Source: Bacteroidales bacterium
GTDB lineage: Bacteria > Bacteroidota > Bacteroidia > Bacteroidales > GCA-2748055
Reading direction: 5' to 3'
DNA length: 64,000 bases
Assembly: GCA_023138875.1 (NCBI GenBank)
Contig: JAGLOO010000031.1
Coordinates: 46,351 to 110,350 of the forward strand
The translations under genes and the position numbers were made by a program. Positions 27,016 through 36,167 of this stretch are shown one piece after another (within the stretch, counting starts at the first letter, position 1; every line of letters starts with the position of its first letter). Under the pieces are notes generated by a model. That model had not been told where the DNA came from and ran no database searches. It saw only the letters and a program-made list of their open reading frames with translations.

Positions 27016-27666
27016 ATGAAAGTAATGAAACTATTTATTCCGTTTGTCATTGTTCAGATGCTATTCCTGGTGTCTGGTTGCTACCCGGATAAGATTGACT
27101 ACGTAGATGAATATGATATCGCGGTTACACGTTACGATGAGGAGGCAGATTTTTCATCCTATACTACATTTAGTGTGATTGACACCATTATTCATCTGAC
27201 CGAAGACGGAGAGGATGATCCAAACCTCAGCCGGGAACATGATGAATTTATCATTGGCCTGCTACGGCAGAACATGCGTGATCTTGGGTATACAGAAATT
27301 GAGAGTCCTGATTCGCTGAACCGCCCGGATCTGATTCTTTTGACAGAAGCGTTGTCGAGTGATTACTACATGTACTACTATTATGATTACTGGTCATGGT
27401 ACCCAGGCTGGGACTGGTGGTATCCCGGCTACCCATGGTATCCCGGCTACCCATGGTACCCCGGATATGTTTCCTCATACTCCACCGGGACGCTTATGAT
27501 CGAGATGGCAGATCTGGATGAATTTGATCCTGAAAACGAGACCCTGGGATTTGTCTGGGCAGGTGTGGTCGATGGATTGCTTGTAAAGAACAGCAGCTCT
27601 ACCCGCACCAGGCTTGAAACGCAGATCAACCAGTTATTTGAACAGTCACCCTATCTTCAAAAATAG
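27016..27666 (+). CDS. DUF4136 lipoprotein with a Tyr/Trp/Pro/Gly-rich insert
   Basis: 216 residues. A lipoprotein signal (MKLFIPFVIVQMLFLVSGC) with lipobox VSGC sends it to the envelope; either the first ATG or the one at 27025 may be used. DUF4136 features are YDIAVTRYDEEADFSSYTTF near the start and LGFVWAGVVDGLL near the end. In between lies an aromatic segment (residues about 115-155) with DYYMYYYYDYW and three tandem WYPGYP units. The DNA there repeats a 21-bp unit. Function is unknown. The next gene, a predicted beta-barrel protein, starts 11 bp later and is probably cotranscribed. Confidence 0.85.
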   Translation: MKVMKLFIPFVIVQMLFLVSGCYPDKIDYVDEYDIAVTRYDEEADFSSYTTFSVIDTIIHLTEDGEDDPNLSREHDEFIIGLLRQNMRDLGYTEIESPDSLNRPDLILLTEALSSDYYMYYYYDYWSWYPGWDWWYPGYPWYPGYPWYPGYVSSYSTGTLMIEMADLDEFDPENETLGFVWAGVVDGLLVKNSSSTRTRLETQINQLFEQSPYLQK

Positions 27667-27677
27667 ACATAACGATC

Positions 27678-28253
27678 ATGAAAAAATATATCATCACATT
27701 CAGTATTTTATTTTCAGCGCTTGCTCTGAGTGCTCAGGATGTAATATGGAAAATGACCTATGATGTGGGGATCCCCTTCTCCAGTACAAAAGAGTATGCC
27801 GACCAGGTGAGCTGGCGGGGTATTGCCCTCGATTTTGACCGGTTCATTAATGATAACCTTGCGGTTGGTATCGGAATATCATGGAATCTCTTCCTTGAAA
27901 AAGAGTCCGACAGCTATTATGAGCGAGATGATGCACTCATACATGGTACGCAGGTACGGTATATCAACAACATCCCACTGCTGGCAAGGGTTTCCTGGTA
28001 CCAGCCACTGGACCTTTTTGATGCTTATTTTTCAGCAGGAGGGGGTGCAGTCTGGCAGGAGTCGCGCCGGGAGATCGGGACATGGGCATTTACCGGGACT
28101 TACTGGCAGTTTGCACTGAGTCCTGAGGCCGGGTTGGTATTTCCTATTGGACAATCCTACCTCACAGCGAAGGTAAGGTATGTACACGGATTCAAAACAA
28201 GCGATGCCCCAACCCTTTCCTATCTCGGGTTCGGAGTTGGATTCGCGTGGTAA
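27678..28253 (+). CDS. Outer-membrane beta-barrel-like protein
   Basis: 191 residues. Signal peptide MKKYIITFSILFSALALSAQ, then alternating amphipathic strands (NDNLAVGIGISWNLFL, AYFSAGGGAVWQ, YLTAKVRYVHGF) and a terminal strand SYLGFGVGFAW ending in an aromatic residue, the classical outer-membrane barrel pattern. No specific family is claimed. It lies 11 bp after the DUF4136 lipoprotein gene, so the two may act together at the outer membrane. Confidence 0.75.
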   Translation: MKKYIITFSILFSALALSAQDVIWKMTYDVGIPFSSTKEYADQVSWRGIALDFDRFINDNLAVGIGISWNLFLEKESDSYYERDDALIHGTQVRYINNIPLLARVSWYQPLDLFDAYFSAGGGAVWQESRREIGTWAFTGTYWQFALSPEAGLVFPIGQSYLTAKVRYVHGFKTSDAPTLSYLGFGVGFAW

Positions 28254-28288
28254 TTCATCACTAAACTTATAGGGTTTAAGTCCGGCTT

Positions 28289-28825
28289 TCAGCTCTGATC
28301 TTTTGGCTTCTCACCCAGGAGAATCTCATCGATCATTTGTTTGAACATCACTTTCGTCTCTTCCGGTGTTCTGGCGATGCCATTGCTCATCGTAGGTTTT
28401 CCTTCCTGTGGTACAAAAAGAAAAGCTGGAATGCTCTGGATCCCGAAGACAGATGCAAGTTCTCTCTCCTTCTCGGTATCCACCTTATAAATATGGATCT
28501 TCCCTTTATACTCTTCGGCAAGCTCTTCCAGTACAGGAGCCGCCATGCGGCATGGTCCACACCAGTCGGCATAGAAATCGATTAATGCGGGCATGTCCCC
28601 TTCATACACCCATTCGGTCTGGTTCTTCTCGTAATTCATTACCTTATCGAGAAAATCCTGCTTGGTTAGTTTTACCGTGTTACCGGAACCTTTCGCCTGG
28701 TCTTTGCTGTCAGTTTCGATGGCCATGGAACCCTTCTCAGTGGTCTCCAGTGAAGAGGCGGAACCGTTTGTGCAGGAAAGGGTCAGGAAGGCGACCGAAG
28801 CTATTCCTAATGCTATTTTTTTCAT
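28289..28825 (-). CDS. Thioredoxin-domain lipoprotein
   Basis: 178 residues. A lipoprotein signal (IASVAFLTLSC) is followed by a Ser/Thr/Asp-rich linker (residues 20-55) and a full thioredoxin domain with the active site FYADWCGPCRMAAPVL and cis-Pro segment QSIPAFLFVPQEG. It should act in the periplasm as a thiol-disulfide oxidoreductase. It is clearly a paralogue of the cytoplasmic thioredoxin encoded 44 bp upstream on the same strand: MNYEK/FNYEAQ, FYADWCGPC, LASVFGIQSIPA and LSSVFGIQSIPA correspond. A tandem duplication with gain of a lipoprotein signal is the simplest explanation. Confidence 0.9.
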   Translation of the reverse strand: MKKIALGIASVAFLTLSCTNGSASSLETTEKGSMAIETDSKDQAKGSGNTVKLTKQDFLDKVMNYEKNQTEWVYEGDMPALIDFYADWCGPCRMAAPVLEELAEEYKGKIHIYKVDTEKERELASVFGIQSIPAFLFVPQEGKPTMSNGIARTPEETKVMFKQMIDEILLGEKPKDQS

Positions 28826-28869
28826 CTGTTTATCTTATTGTCCGGTTAAACTAACCAGGGTTTAAAAAA

Positions 28870-29232
28870 TTACTCATTTACGCTTAATACCTCAGAAATG
28901 GCCTGCTTGAAGGTTTCCTTCGGCAGGGCTCCCATGGCCATCTGGGGCTGTCCCTCTTTGGGGATAAAAAGCAGGGCTGGAATGCTCTGGATCCCGAATA
29001 CGGATGAAAGCTCTTGTTGCTCCTCGGTATTTACCTTGAATATATCCAGCTTGTCTCCATACTCATCTTTCAATTCCTCAAGAATGGGACCCACCATTTT
29101 ACAGGGTCCGCACCAGTCGGCATAAAAATCGATGATGGCAGGAGTTCCGCCTTCAAATTTCCACTCTTTCTGAGCCTCGTAGTTAAATATTTTCTCTTTA
29201 AATGTTTCGGTTGTTAAATGCTCAAGTTTCAT
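28870..29232 (-). CDS. trxA: Thioredoxin
   Basis: 120 residues with no signal peptide. The active site is FYADWCGPCKMVGPIL and the cis-Pro loop FGIQSIPALLFIPKEGQP, all canonical. A short N-terminal extension (LEHLTTETFKEKIFNYEAQKEW) is longer than in E. coli TrxA and shared with the neighbouring lipoprotein paralogue. It reduces protein disulfides in the cytoplasm. The promoter region upstream (29233-29326) is shared with the convergent end of the DUF2461 gene and shows no clear consensus. Confidence 0.92.
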   Translation of the reverse strand: MKLEHLTTETFKEKIFNYEAQKEWKFEGGTPAIIDFYADWCGPCKMVGPILEELKDEYGDKLDIFKVNTEEQQELSSVFGIQSIPALLFIPKEGQPQMAMGALPKETFKQAISEVLSVNE

Positions 29233-29326
29233 AACTGTATCTGTTTATTGTTTAGATCTGTCGCAAAAATAGGGTCAAACTTACAACCTAACTGTAACTT
29301 AAGTCACATAGCATCAATTGAGCATG

Positions 29327-29995
29327 TTATTCGTTCCCTGTGAAGGACATTGCATGGTTGAGGTAATTCACCAGTGGAAACAGGCCCTTGAAATCAGTTG
29401 TCAGCTTCTGCGCGAAATCTTTTTCCCGGATTTCCGGTTCGCTATATTTCCTGGAATAGATGTAGTGTTTGTATTTGATCTCCTCCAGGAACTCAAAATC
29501 CTTTGGGAATCCTGCAGGCCCTTTTTTCAGCATATCATCCTTTCCGGTCCGCTCATATCCTTTTTTGATCCCCGGGTCGTTGATCATCTCAAGGTAAGCT
29601 GCGGGATTAAAAACAATTTCCTGCCGTATCAGGCTCAGTTGTTCTTTTGGTGGCATGTAGACACCTGCAGCCATAAAGATGTTATCCGGCTCCAGGTGGA
29701 AATAGTACCCTGCATCGGTGGATTTTCTGCCTCCCCTGGTCATCCAGCATCCAAAGTGGGTTTTATACGGGGTTTTATCCCTGGAAAACCGGACATCCTT
29801 GTAAATCCGGAAGATGGTGTCCTTTGCCACAAGGTCGCCCAGCGAGGGATCAAACCTGACAATCCCGGTCAGTACTTCACCGGTAAATCCCCTGAACAAC
29901 TCCAGTGCTTCCTGGTAGGTCTTCTTATGATCATTAAACCACTCCCTGTTATTGTTACGTGCAAGTGCACGGAGAAAAGATATAATGGAATCCAT
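29327..29995 (-). CDS. DUF2461 family protein
   Basis: 222 residues from the ATG at 29995; the longer frame to 30061 adds unconserved residues. The family pattern is complete: FLRALARNNNREWFNDHKKTY near the start, DTIFRIYKDVRFSRDKTPYKTHFG, GGRKSTDAGYYFHLEPDNIFMAAGVYMP and LKKGPAGFPKDFEFLEEIKYKHYIYSR. DUF2461 proteins are common in Bacteroidota and have no assigned biochemical role. It is monocistronic, divergent from the hybrid histidine kinase gene. Confidence 0.9.
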   Translation of the reverse strand: MDSIISFLRALARNNNREWFNDHKKTYQEALELFRGFTGEVLTGIVRFDPSLGDLVAKDTIFRIYKDVRFSRDKTPYKTHFGCWMTRGGRKSTDAGYYFHLEPDNIFMAAGVYMPPKEQLSLIRQEIVFNPAAYLEMINDPGIKKGYERTGKDDMLKKGPAGFPKDFEFLEEIKYKHYIYSRKYSEPEIREKDFAQKLTTDFKGLFPLVNYLNHAMSFTGNE

Positions 29996-30123
29996 GGACT
30001 GTTTAATAATAAAACATAGGTCGCATAAAGATAGTTCAAAGGTAAGGAACTCACAACGCAAGCTTTTTAATAAGATTATGTTATCTTTAGAATACGACTG
30101 GTCAAACGGACACAGGTGTGGTA

Positions 30124-32451
30124 ATGAATTACATAAATATCCCTGAGGAATTACTATCGCCCTCCAATGAATTTCTTTCGGCAGCAGAAGGTCTCGGAAT
30201 TTACTGGTGGCATTGGAATAATAGAGAGCGTATTCTGTCCATCAGTCCGGGATTACTGAAAATATTAGGCTATGCCCCCGATGAGTTTGATCCATCCGAG
30301 CCTACCATCTATAAGAATATCCACCCCGACGATGTTGAAGAAAATATGAGACGGATCCGGCGTCTGCTTCACGGTGAGACCAACCTCTACGAAATAGAGT
30401 ACAGGGTGAAAGAGCTGGATGGGACATGGCAATGGTACTATAACCGGGGGACCATTATCCAGCATGACGAAGATGGCAAGCCATTGATTATTGGTGGTAT
30501 TTCAATAGATATTTCCGGGCAATACAAATACCTGCTTTCCAAGGTGGAGGAGAAGGAAAAGTTTGAATTTATTTTCAGGAACACCAATGAGGCTGTCCTG
30601 ATCATTGAAATAGAAAACGGGGAAGCCGGCAGGGTACTTGATGCGAATAAAGCCGCGGTTGCACTATTAGGTGAGGAAAGAGATGACCTGATCGGACAGA
30701 TTCCAAAGGCGTTTGCTGCTGACGAAATAATCGGGAGAAAAGGTAAAATGGTTCAGCAGATTATGGATAAAGGCTTTGCCAGATTCGAGAAGAAGCTTGA
30801 GATAAGTGAAAATAACAACCGCTGGTTTGAGTTCACTGCCCATTCATTTATGAAGACCGGTGAGAACCTGATGCTGGTTATTATGACCGATAAGACCTCG
30901 GGTAAAAAAACTGAAGCGGCATTGCGGGGGAGTGAACGTTTGTACCGGACGCTGTTTGAAGCTGCCGACGACCGGATCGGATTATTTACGATAGACGAGG
31001 AAGCTATTTTATTGAATTCATCCTTTTACGAATCCCTGGGGTACACCAGGGAGGAGTTCCTTGCATTAAACAGAGATGAGACCATCCATCCCGACGACAG
31101 GGAAAGACTGGAGCAAGAGGGCAAGAAGTTCCTTTCGGAAGGATTCTCTTCGTATGATTACCGGGTGAGGCATAAGCAGGGGCACTATCTCCATATGTCA
31201 TCAAAGTCTGTTCTTATTAAAGGTGAACCGGGAGAGAAGGATCTGGTCCTGTTCATGATGAGGGATGTTTCAGAGCGGAAACAGGCCATGAGGGAACTGG
31301 AACAAGCGAAAGAGCAGGCCGTAGAGAGCGACCAGTTGAAGTCTGCTTTCCTGGCCAACATGTCGCATGAGATCCGGACACCCATGAATTCCATTGTAGG
31401 GTTTTCTAATTTACTGGTCAATCCTGATCTGGAGGAAGGAGCAAGGGAGGTATATGTCCAACGGATTATCAGGAATTCGGAATTGTTGCTGACCTTGATA
31501 TCAGATATCACCGACCTGGCAAAGATCGAAAGCGGTCAGCTTCCCATTATTTATGGTAAACTGAGGCTTTCAAGCCTGATTGAAGATATGAAACAGTACG
31601 CCCTGGATGAAGTGGCTCGCCTGGATAAACCTCATATCAATATCATAACCACAGACGGGAACGAAGACTGTGAGATCGAAACAGACGTGATCCGGATCGC
31701 ACAGGTAATGAAAAACCTGATCAATAACGCTGTCAAGTTTACCGAAAAAGGTAATGTGACAATCGGCTGTACAAAAGTAGAGGACGATCAATCAGTCATC
31801 CTCTTTGTGCAAGATACCGGGATCGGGATATCGGAGAAACATTTAGTCCAGATATTTGATCAGTTCAGACAGGTAGATGGATCCAATACCAGAAAATTCA
31901 GAGGAACGGGATTGGGCCTTGCAATCAGCAAAAACCTGGTACATTTGATGGGCGGCCGGATCCGGGTTGAATCTGAAAAAGGAAAGGGGGCCCTGTTTTC
32001 AGTAGAGTTACCCCTCGAGGCATCCTGGAAGGTTCAATCGGATGCAGCCGAAAAGAGAAAAGCAGATACAATAGTGAGTAAGCCCTCAGATCTTTCCATA
32101 TTGGTTGTAGATGATGAACCGGACACCCTTGAACTGTTTCAGGAAATGCTGACTGCCACAGGTAACAGGGTGGTTACAGCAATATCAGGTTATGATGCGT
32201 TGAAATTGCTTGAGTACCAGCCACTGCCCGAGCTGATCTTCATGGATATTCAGATGCCAGTTATGAGTGGAACAGATACCCTGAGGATCGTAAAGGATAG
32301 GTATGAACACATCAAAGTGGTGGCACATTCGGCCCATGCGCTTGTGGGGGACCGGGACAGGTTCCTTGACAGCGGGTTTGATGAATACCTGCCAAAGCCT
32401 TTCTCTGAAGAACAGCTATGCGCTATTCTTTCAACACTTTTTCAGGGATAG
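30124..32451 (+). CDS. PAS-domain hybrid histidine kinase/response regulator
   Basis: 775 residues from the ATG at 30124 (a GTG lies 6 bp upstream). No transmembrane segment is visible, so it is cytoplasmic. Three PAS units come first: residues about 15-130 (ILGYAPDEFDPSEPTIYKNI), 140-260 (FRNTNEAVLIIEIENG) and 275-400 (FEAADDRIGLFTIDEEA). HisKA follows, with phospho-His near residue 415 in FLANMSHEIRTPMNS; the ATPase has VMKNLINNAVKFTEKG, FVQDTGIGI and FRGTGLGLAISK. A receiver domain (from about 660, VVDDEPDTLELFQ) has its phospho-Asp near 707 in FMDIQMPVMSG. There is no DNA-binding output; the partner is not encoded nearby. Confidence 0.93.
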   Translation: MNYINIPEELLSPSNEFLSAAEGLGIYWWHWNNRERILSISPGLLKILGYAPDEFDPSEPTIYKNIHPDDVEENMRRIRRLLHGETNLYEIEYRVKELDGTWQWYYNRGTIIQHDEDGKPLIIGGISIDISGQYKYLLSKVEEKEKFEFIFRNTNEAVLIIEIENGEAGRVLDANKAAVALLGEERDDLIGQIPKAFAADEIIGRKGKMVQQIMDKGFARFEKKLEISENNNRWFEFTAHSFMKTGENLMLVIMTDKTSGKKTEAALRGSERLYRTLFEAADDRIGLFTIDEEAILLNSSFYESLGYTREEFLALNRDETIHPDDRERLEQEGKKFLSEGFSSYDYRVRHKQGHYLHMSSKSVLIKGEPGEKDLVLFMMRDVSERKQAMRELEQAKEQAVESDQLKSAFLANMSHEIRTPMNSIVGFSNLLVNPDLEEGAREVYVQRIIRNSELLLTLISDITDLAKIESGQLPIIYGKLRLSSLIEDMKQYALDEVARLDKPHINIITTDGNEDCEIETDVIRIAQVMKNLINNAVKFTEKGNVTIGCTKVEDDQSVILFVQDTGIGISEKHLVQIFDQFRQVDGSNTRKFRGTGLGLAISKNLVHLMGGRIRVESEKGKGALFSVELPLEASWKVQSDAAEKRKADTIVSKPSDLSILVVDDEPDTLELFQEMLTATGNRVVTAISGYDALKLLEYQPLPELIFMDIQMPVMSGTDTLRIVKDRYEHIKVVAHSAHALVGDRDRFLDSGFDEYLPKPFSEEQLCAILSTLFQG

Positions 32452-32524
32452 CAGATTTCCAACTTCTTAAATTATTGCTACTTTTATGGACTTTGGGAGT
32501 CGCATTCATTTCATTTTTTTTTTC

Positions 32525-34258
32525 ATGCAAAAAATCAACGAATTCCTCCTTTTCCTCAATAACTACCTGGGAGGCCACCAGTGGTTCGTGTTTTTGCTGC
32601 TGGGAACCGGCATTTTTTTTACCATCTATCTGGGTCTTCCGCAATTCCGGTATTTCAGGCATGCCATTCGGATTGTAAAAGGAAAGTACGATCGTGCTGA
32701 AGACGTGGGAGATACTTCCCATTTCCAGGCATTGACCACAGCGCTGAGCGGGACTGTGGGTACCGGAAACATTGCTGGAGTAGCCCTGGCCATACACCTG
32801 GGCGGACCGGCAGCCCTGTTCTGGATGCTTATGACCGCATTATTCGGTATGTGTACGAAATTCGTTGAGGTAACTATTTCCCATAAGTACAGGGATATCC
32901 TTCCAGACGGTTCCATATCGGGCGGACCCATGTACTATATGAAGAAACGGTTGAACATCACCACCCGTTCAGGGAAAATTATCCGGACAGGCGCGATACT
33001 GGGAGGATTCTTTGCTTTTGCTACCATTCTCTCTTCTTTTGGGACGGGAAGTCTGCCTCAAATCAACAGCATCTCCGATGCCATGTTTTCCTCTTTTGGG
33101 ATCAAACACACGCTTACGGGTGGGGTGCTTGCATTATTGCTGGGATTGGTGATTATTGGAGGGATCAAGCGTATTGCCAAGGTGACTTCAACCCTGGTTC
33201 CTCTAATGGCCTTTATTTATTTAGTTGGTGCCATCCTTGTCATTGCCACCAATTATGAAAATATTTTACCTTCACTTGGTTCCATTTTCACAGATGCCTT
33301 CACAGGGAGCGCTGCAGTGGGCGGATTCCTTGGAGCCGGTTTTGCTTTTACATTTAACAAGGGAGTGAACAGGGGGCTTTTCTCCAATGAAGCTGGACAG
33401 GGTTCGGCCCCCATTGCCCATAGCGCTGCAAGGGCCCAGGAACCTGTATCTGAGGGTATGGTAGCCATTCTTGAGCCTTTCATCGATACCATAATTATCT
33501 GTACTCTGACAGGGTTGGTGCTTCTTTCATCGGGTGTCTGGAATGAGAAAATTGAGAACCGTTTTGAACAGGCCGACCTGGTCGTTCTGGACGGGACCTA
33601 CTCTGAAGCGGATGATTCCGACCGGGCCCTGATGTACAGGGCCTTTAGCAATGATACAAGCCTGGCCCTGTATACAGGTACTCTCCATATCAACAATGGC
33701 CGGATTGAATCCGATGGCATCACGCTAATCCATGCTGAATCATTTGCTGAAGGGGTGGTTGTTACCCGGGGAAAATCGATGTATACCGGCCCGATCCCGG
33801 TGCAGGGCGGAGTAGTACAATTCGGGAAAATCTCTTCGGAAGAGGAAGTGTACTTTACCGGAAGATCTTTGATTCATAGTGCTGCCCTAACCACCGAAGC
33901 ATTTAAACGGAGCGTTATGGGGGACTGGGGCCAGTACATCGTATCCATTGGACTGCTGCTGTTTGCATTCTCAACAGCCATATCCTGGTCCTATTATGGA
34001 GGAAGAGCAGTAACCTACCTGTTTGGGACGAAGTATGTGATCGTCTACAGACTGATCTATGTGGTGGGTTTCTTCATTGCTTCGTTCACCGACACCACCA
34101 TTGTATGGAACATTTCGTACATCACCATTGCCATCATGACCATTCCAAACCTCTTCGGCCTGCTGGTATTAAGAAAGGATATTAAAGGAACCATTGGAAA
34201 ATACTGGAAAGATTTTAAAAAGGATTGGCCTGATGAGGATATTCCCCTGAAGGCTTAG
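32525..34258 (+). CDS. Alanine/sodium symporter (AGCS) family protein with an insert
   Basis: About 577 residues from the ATG at 32525; an ATG at 32486 would precede it by 13 hydrophobic residues. The AGCS signature is clear: [71 protein letters not shown]. Most family members have 440-480 residues. Here an extra soluble segment of about 120 residues ([19 protein letters not shown] to [20 protein letters not shown]) lies between the helix ending [12 protein letters not shown] and the next helix. The protein imports a small amino acid with sodium. Its stop overlaps the rlmD stop convergently by 4 bp. Confidence 0.9.
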   Translation: MQKINEFLLFLNNYLGGHQWFVFLLLGTGIFFTIYLGLPQFRYFRHAIRIVKGKYDRAEDVGDTSHFQALTTALSGTVGTGNIAGVALAIHLGGPAALFWMLMTALFGMCTKFVEVTISHKYRDILPDGSISGGPMYYMKKRLNITTRSGKIIRTGAILGGFFAFATILSSFGTGSLPQINSISDAMFSSFGIKHTLTGGVLALLLGLVIIGGIKRIAKVTSTLVPLMAFIYLVGAILVIATNYENILPSLGSIFTDAFTGSAAVGGFLGAGFAFTFNKGVNRGLFSNEAGQGSAPIAHSAARAQEPVSEGMVAILEPFIDTIIICTLTGLVLLSSGVWNEKIENRFEQADLVVLDGTYSEADDSDRALMYRAFSNDTSLALYTGTLHINNGRIESDGITLIHAESFAEGVVVTRGKSMYTGPIPVQGGVVQFGKISSEEEVYFTGRSLIHSAALTTEAFKRSVMGDWGQYIVSIGLLLFAFSTAISWSYYGGRAVTYLFGTKYVIVYRLIYVVGFFIASFTDTTIVWNISYITIAIMTIPNLFGLLVLRKDIKGTIGKYWKDFKKDWPDEDIPLKA

Positions 34259-35673
34259 GTCTGATACTCCTTGCGGATCTCGAGTGACGCAATGTTCTCC
34301 ACATGGTGGGTATGGGGGAACATGTCCACCGGCTGGATCTTCTGCACCGTGTATGACCCTCCAAGCAATTCCACATCCCTGGCCTGGGTGGCTGGATTAC
34401 AGGACACATATACAATGCGCTGTGGAGCAATTTTCAGGATCTGTTCCACAACCCTGGCATGCATACCTGCCCTGGGCGGATCGGTGATAATCACGTCGGG
34501 TTTACCATTCTCTTTAATGAAACCATCTGTAAAAATATCTTTCATATCCCCTGCAAAAAACCGGGTATTTCCGATGTGGTTGATCTCCGAGTTGATGTGT
34601 GCATCTTCGATGGATTCGGGGACCGACTCAATTCCCACTACAGTTCCGGCCTGTGAAGCCATGAAATTGGCGATGGTACCTGTCCCTGTATAGAGGTCGT
34701 ACACAGTTTCATCTCCTTTCAGTGCTGCAAACTCCCTGGTTTTCTGGTACAGTTTCAGGGCCTGGTAGGAATTGGTTTGAAAGAAGGACTTGGGTCCGAT
34801 CTTAAAAGTGAGATCTTCCAGCTTCTCAAAGATGTGGTCCCGCCCCGAATAGGTAATGATATCCTGGTCGAACAGGGTTTCATTCTTTTTTGGATTGATG
34901 GTGTACATGAGGCTGGTGAGGTCAGGGAACTTTCCTTTCACAGATTCAAGCAACTCGTATACCACTGGTTCATCATATTGCACAGAGAGGATTACCATCA
35001 CTTCGCCCAGGGTGGTATTGCGGATGATCAGGTTACGCAGCAATCCTTCATTTGTTCGGTGATCATAGAATGAAAGATCCTTTTTAAGCGCCAGTTCTCT
35101 CAGGTAATTTCGAACCTGATTGGTTGGTTCATCCTGCAGAAAACAGGTACCGATATCCACCACCTTGTCGAATCTTCCGGGCACATGAAGGCCCACCGCA
35201 TTGGTGTGTTCAATCGGGACTTCTGAAGCTGCTTCATGATCCAGCAACCAACGGTGGTTTGAAAAGGTGTATTCAAGCTTGTTCCTGTAACGGATGGTGG
35301 GATCAGAGGACAGGATCGGAAAAGCTATCGGGATTTCAATGCCCGCAATGTGCCGGAAAGCGTCCTCTACCTGTTGTTGCTTATAGAACAATTGTTTATC
35401 GTAAGGGAGGTGTTGCCATTTACAACCGCCACATACACCGAAATGGTCACAAAAAGGTTCTGTACGCTGATCCGAATAGCTATGATACTTTACCACACGG
35501 GCCTCCATGTAACGGCCCCTTTTCCTGAAGACCTGCATGTCAACTACATCTCCCGGAACAGCTTCTTTCACAAAGACCACCACATTGTCAACCCTTGCCA
35601 GGGATTTGCCTTCCGCTCCAATATTCTCAATGGTCACCTCCTCCAGGAGGGGTAAATTCTTTTTCCTTCCCAC
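34255..35673 (-). CDS. rlmD: 23S rRNA (uracil-5-)-methyltransferase, RlmD family
   Basis: 472 residues. An N-terminal TRAM domain ([34 protein letters not shown]) precedes an iron-sulfur motif ([15 protein letters not shown] with further Cys). The methyltransferase domain has [30 protein letters not shown] (SAM site), [15 protein letters not shown] and the catalytic [13 protein letters not shown]. It uses SAM to methylate a uridine of 23S rRNA. RlmD/RumA is the best name, but the RlmCD split in Bacteroidota cannot be resolved without alignment. The gene ends convergently with the symporter gene. Confidence 0.9.
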   Translation of the reverse strand: MGRKKNLPLLEEVTIENIGAEGKSLARVDNVVVFVKEAVPGDVVDMQVFRKRGRYMEARVVKYHSYSDQRTEPFCDHFGVCGGCKWQHLPYDKQLFYKQQQVEDAFRHIAGIEIPIAFPILSSDPTIRYRNKLEYTFSNHRWLLDHEAASEVPIEHTNAVGLHVPGRFDKVVDIGTCFLQDEPTNQVRNYLRELALKKDLSFYDHRTNEGLLRNLIIRNTTLGEVMVILSVQYDEPVVYELLESVKGKFPDLTSLMYTINPKKNETLFDQDIITYSGRDHIFEKLEDLTFKIGPKSFFQTNSYQALKLYQKTREFAALKGDETVYDLYTGTGTIANFMASQAGTVVGIESVPESIEDAHINSEINHIGNTRFFAGDMKDIFTDGFIKENGKPDVIITDPPRAGMHARVVEQILKIAPQRIVYVSCNPATQARDVELLGGSYTVQKIQPVDMFPHTHHVENIASLEIRKEYQT

Positions 35674-35699
35674 AACCTTGTTTTAGCTGTGCAAATATA

Positions 35700-36042
35700 C
35701 TATTCTTCCAGTATTTCAGCGATGATCTCCTCCACATCGCTTGCTGCAGCAGACATGGTTTTCCGGATAGCCTTCGACATGGGCTTTGCTACAAATCCCG
35801 AATTCATCCTGGAGATCCAAACCGATCCGTCTTCCTTTTCATAGACAGCAATCCTGCACATAGGGTATTTTCCAGCCTTTTGCCACCACGACTTCTTCTA
35901 CCCGGGCGACAGTTGTATCAAAGTTTTTCTTACTCAAGTCCTCCCGGAACATGAGTGAAGGTGAAGAAAAAAAGAGAATGAGCATCCCAATGATGATTCC
36001 GGTCACCAGTCCTATAATGATTCCGGTTAGCATACGTTTCAT
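35700..36042 (-). pseudogene. DUF302 protein with an internal deletion and frame change
   Basis: The start is normal for a membrane-anchored DUF302 protein: MKRMLTGIIIGLVTGIIIGM, one helix, then MFREDLSKKNFDTTVARVEE and VVAKGWKIPYV. The reading frame then stops (QDCCL). The domain's proper end is found in another frame from about 35863: MCRIAVYEKEDGSVWISRMN, SGFVAKPMSKAIRKTMSAAA and EEIIAEILEE, with a TAG at 35700-35702. About 40-45 residues normally lying between GWKIPYVHD and MPCRIAVYE are missing, so this is a deletion, not a point frameshift. The junction lies near 35865, where CCCTATGTGCAGG serves both segments. Confidence 0.85.
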
Positions 36043-36167
36043 TTTAGTGATTCAGATTTGATAATGTATTGGATATTTATACAACTGACTCGGTGATTTG
36101 TTCTATTTTTGCCCCCATATGGTTCGGATCGGGCGGAAAATTCCGCATTATAAAGAGGAGTGAGATT

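Noticed and set aside
27360..27480. Repeat in the DUF4136 gene as a possible CRISPR-like array
   Set aside because: In-frame coding repeat with no spacers; no CRISPR array was seen anywhere in the window.
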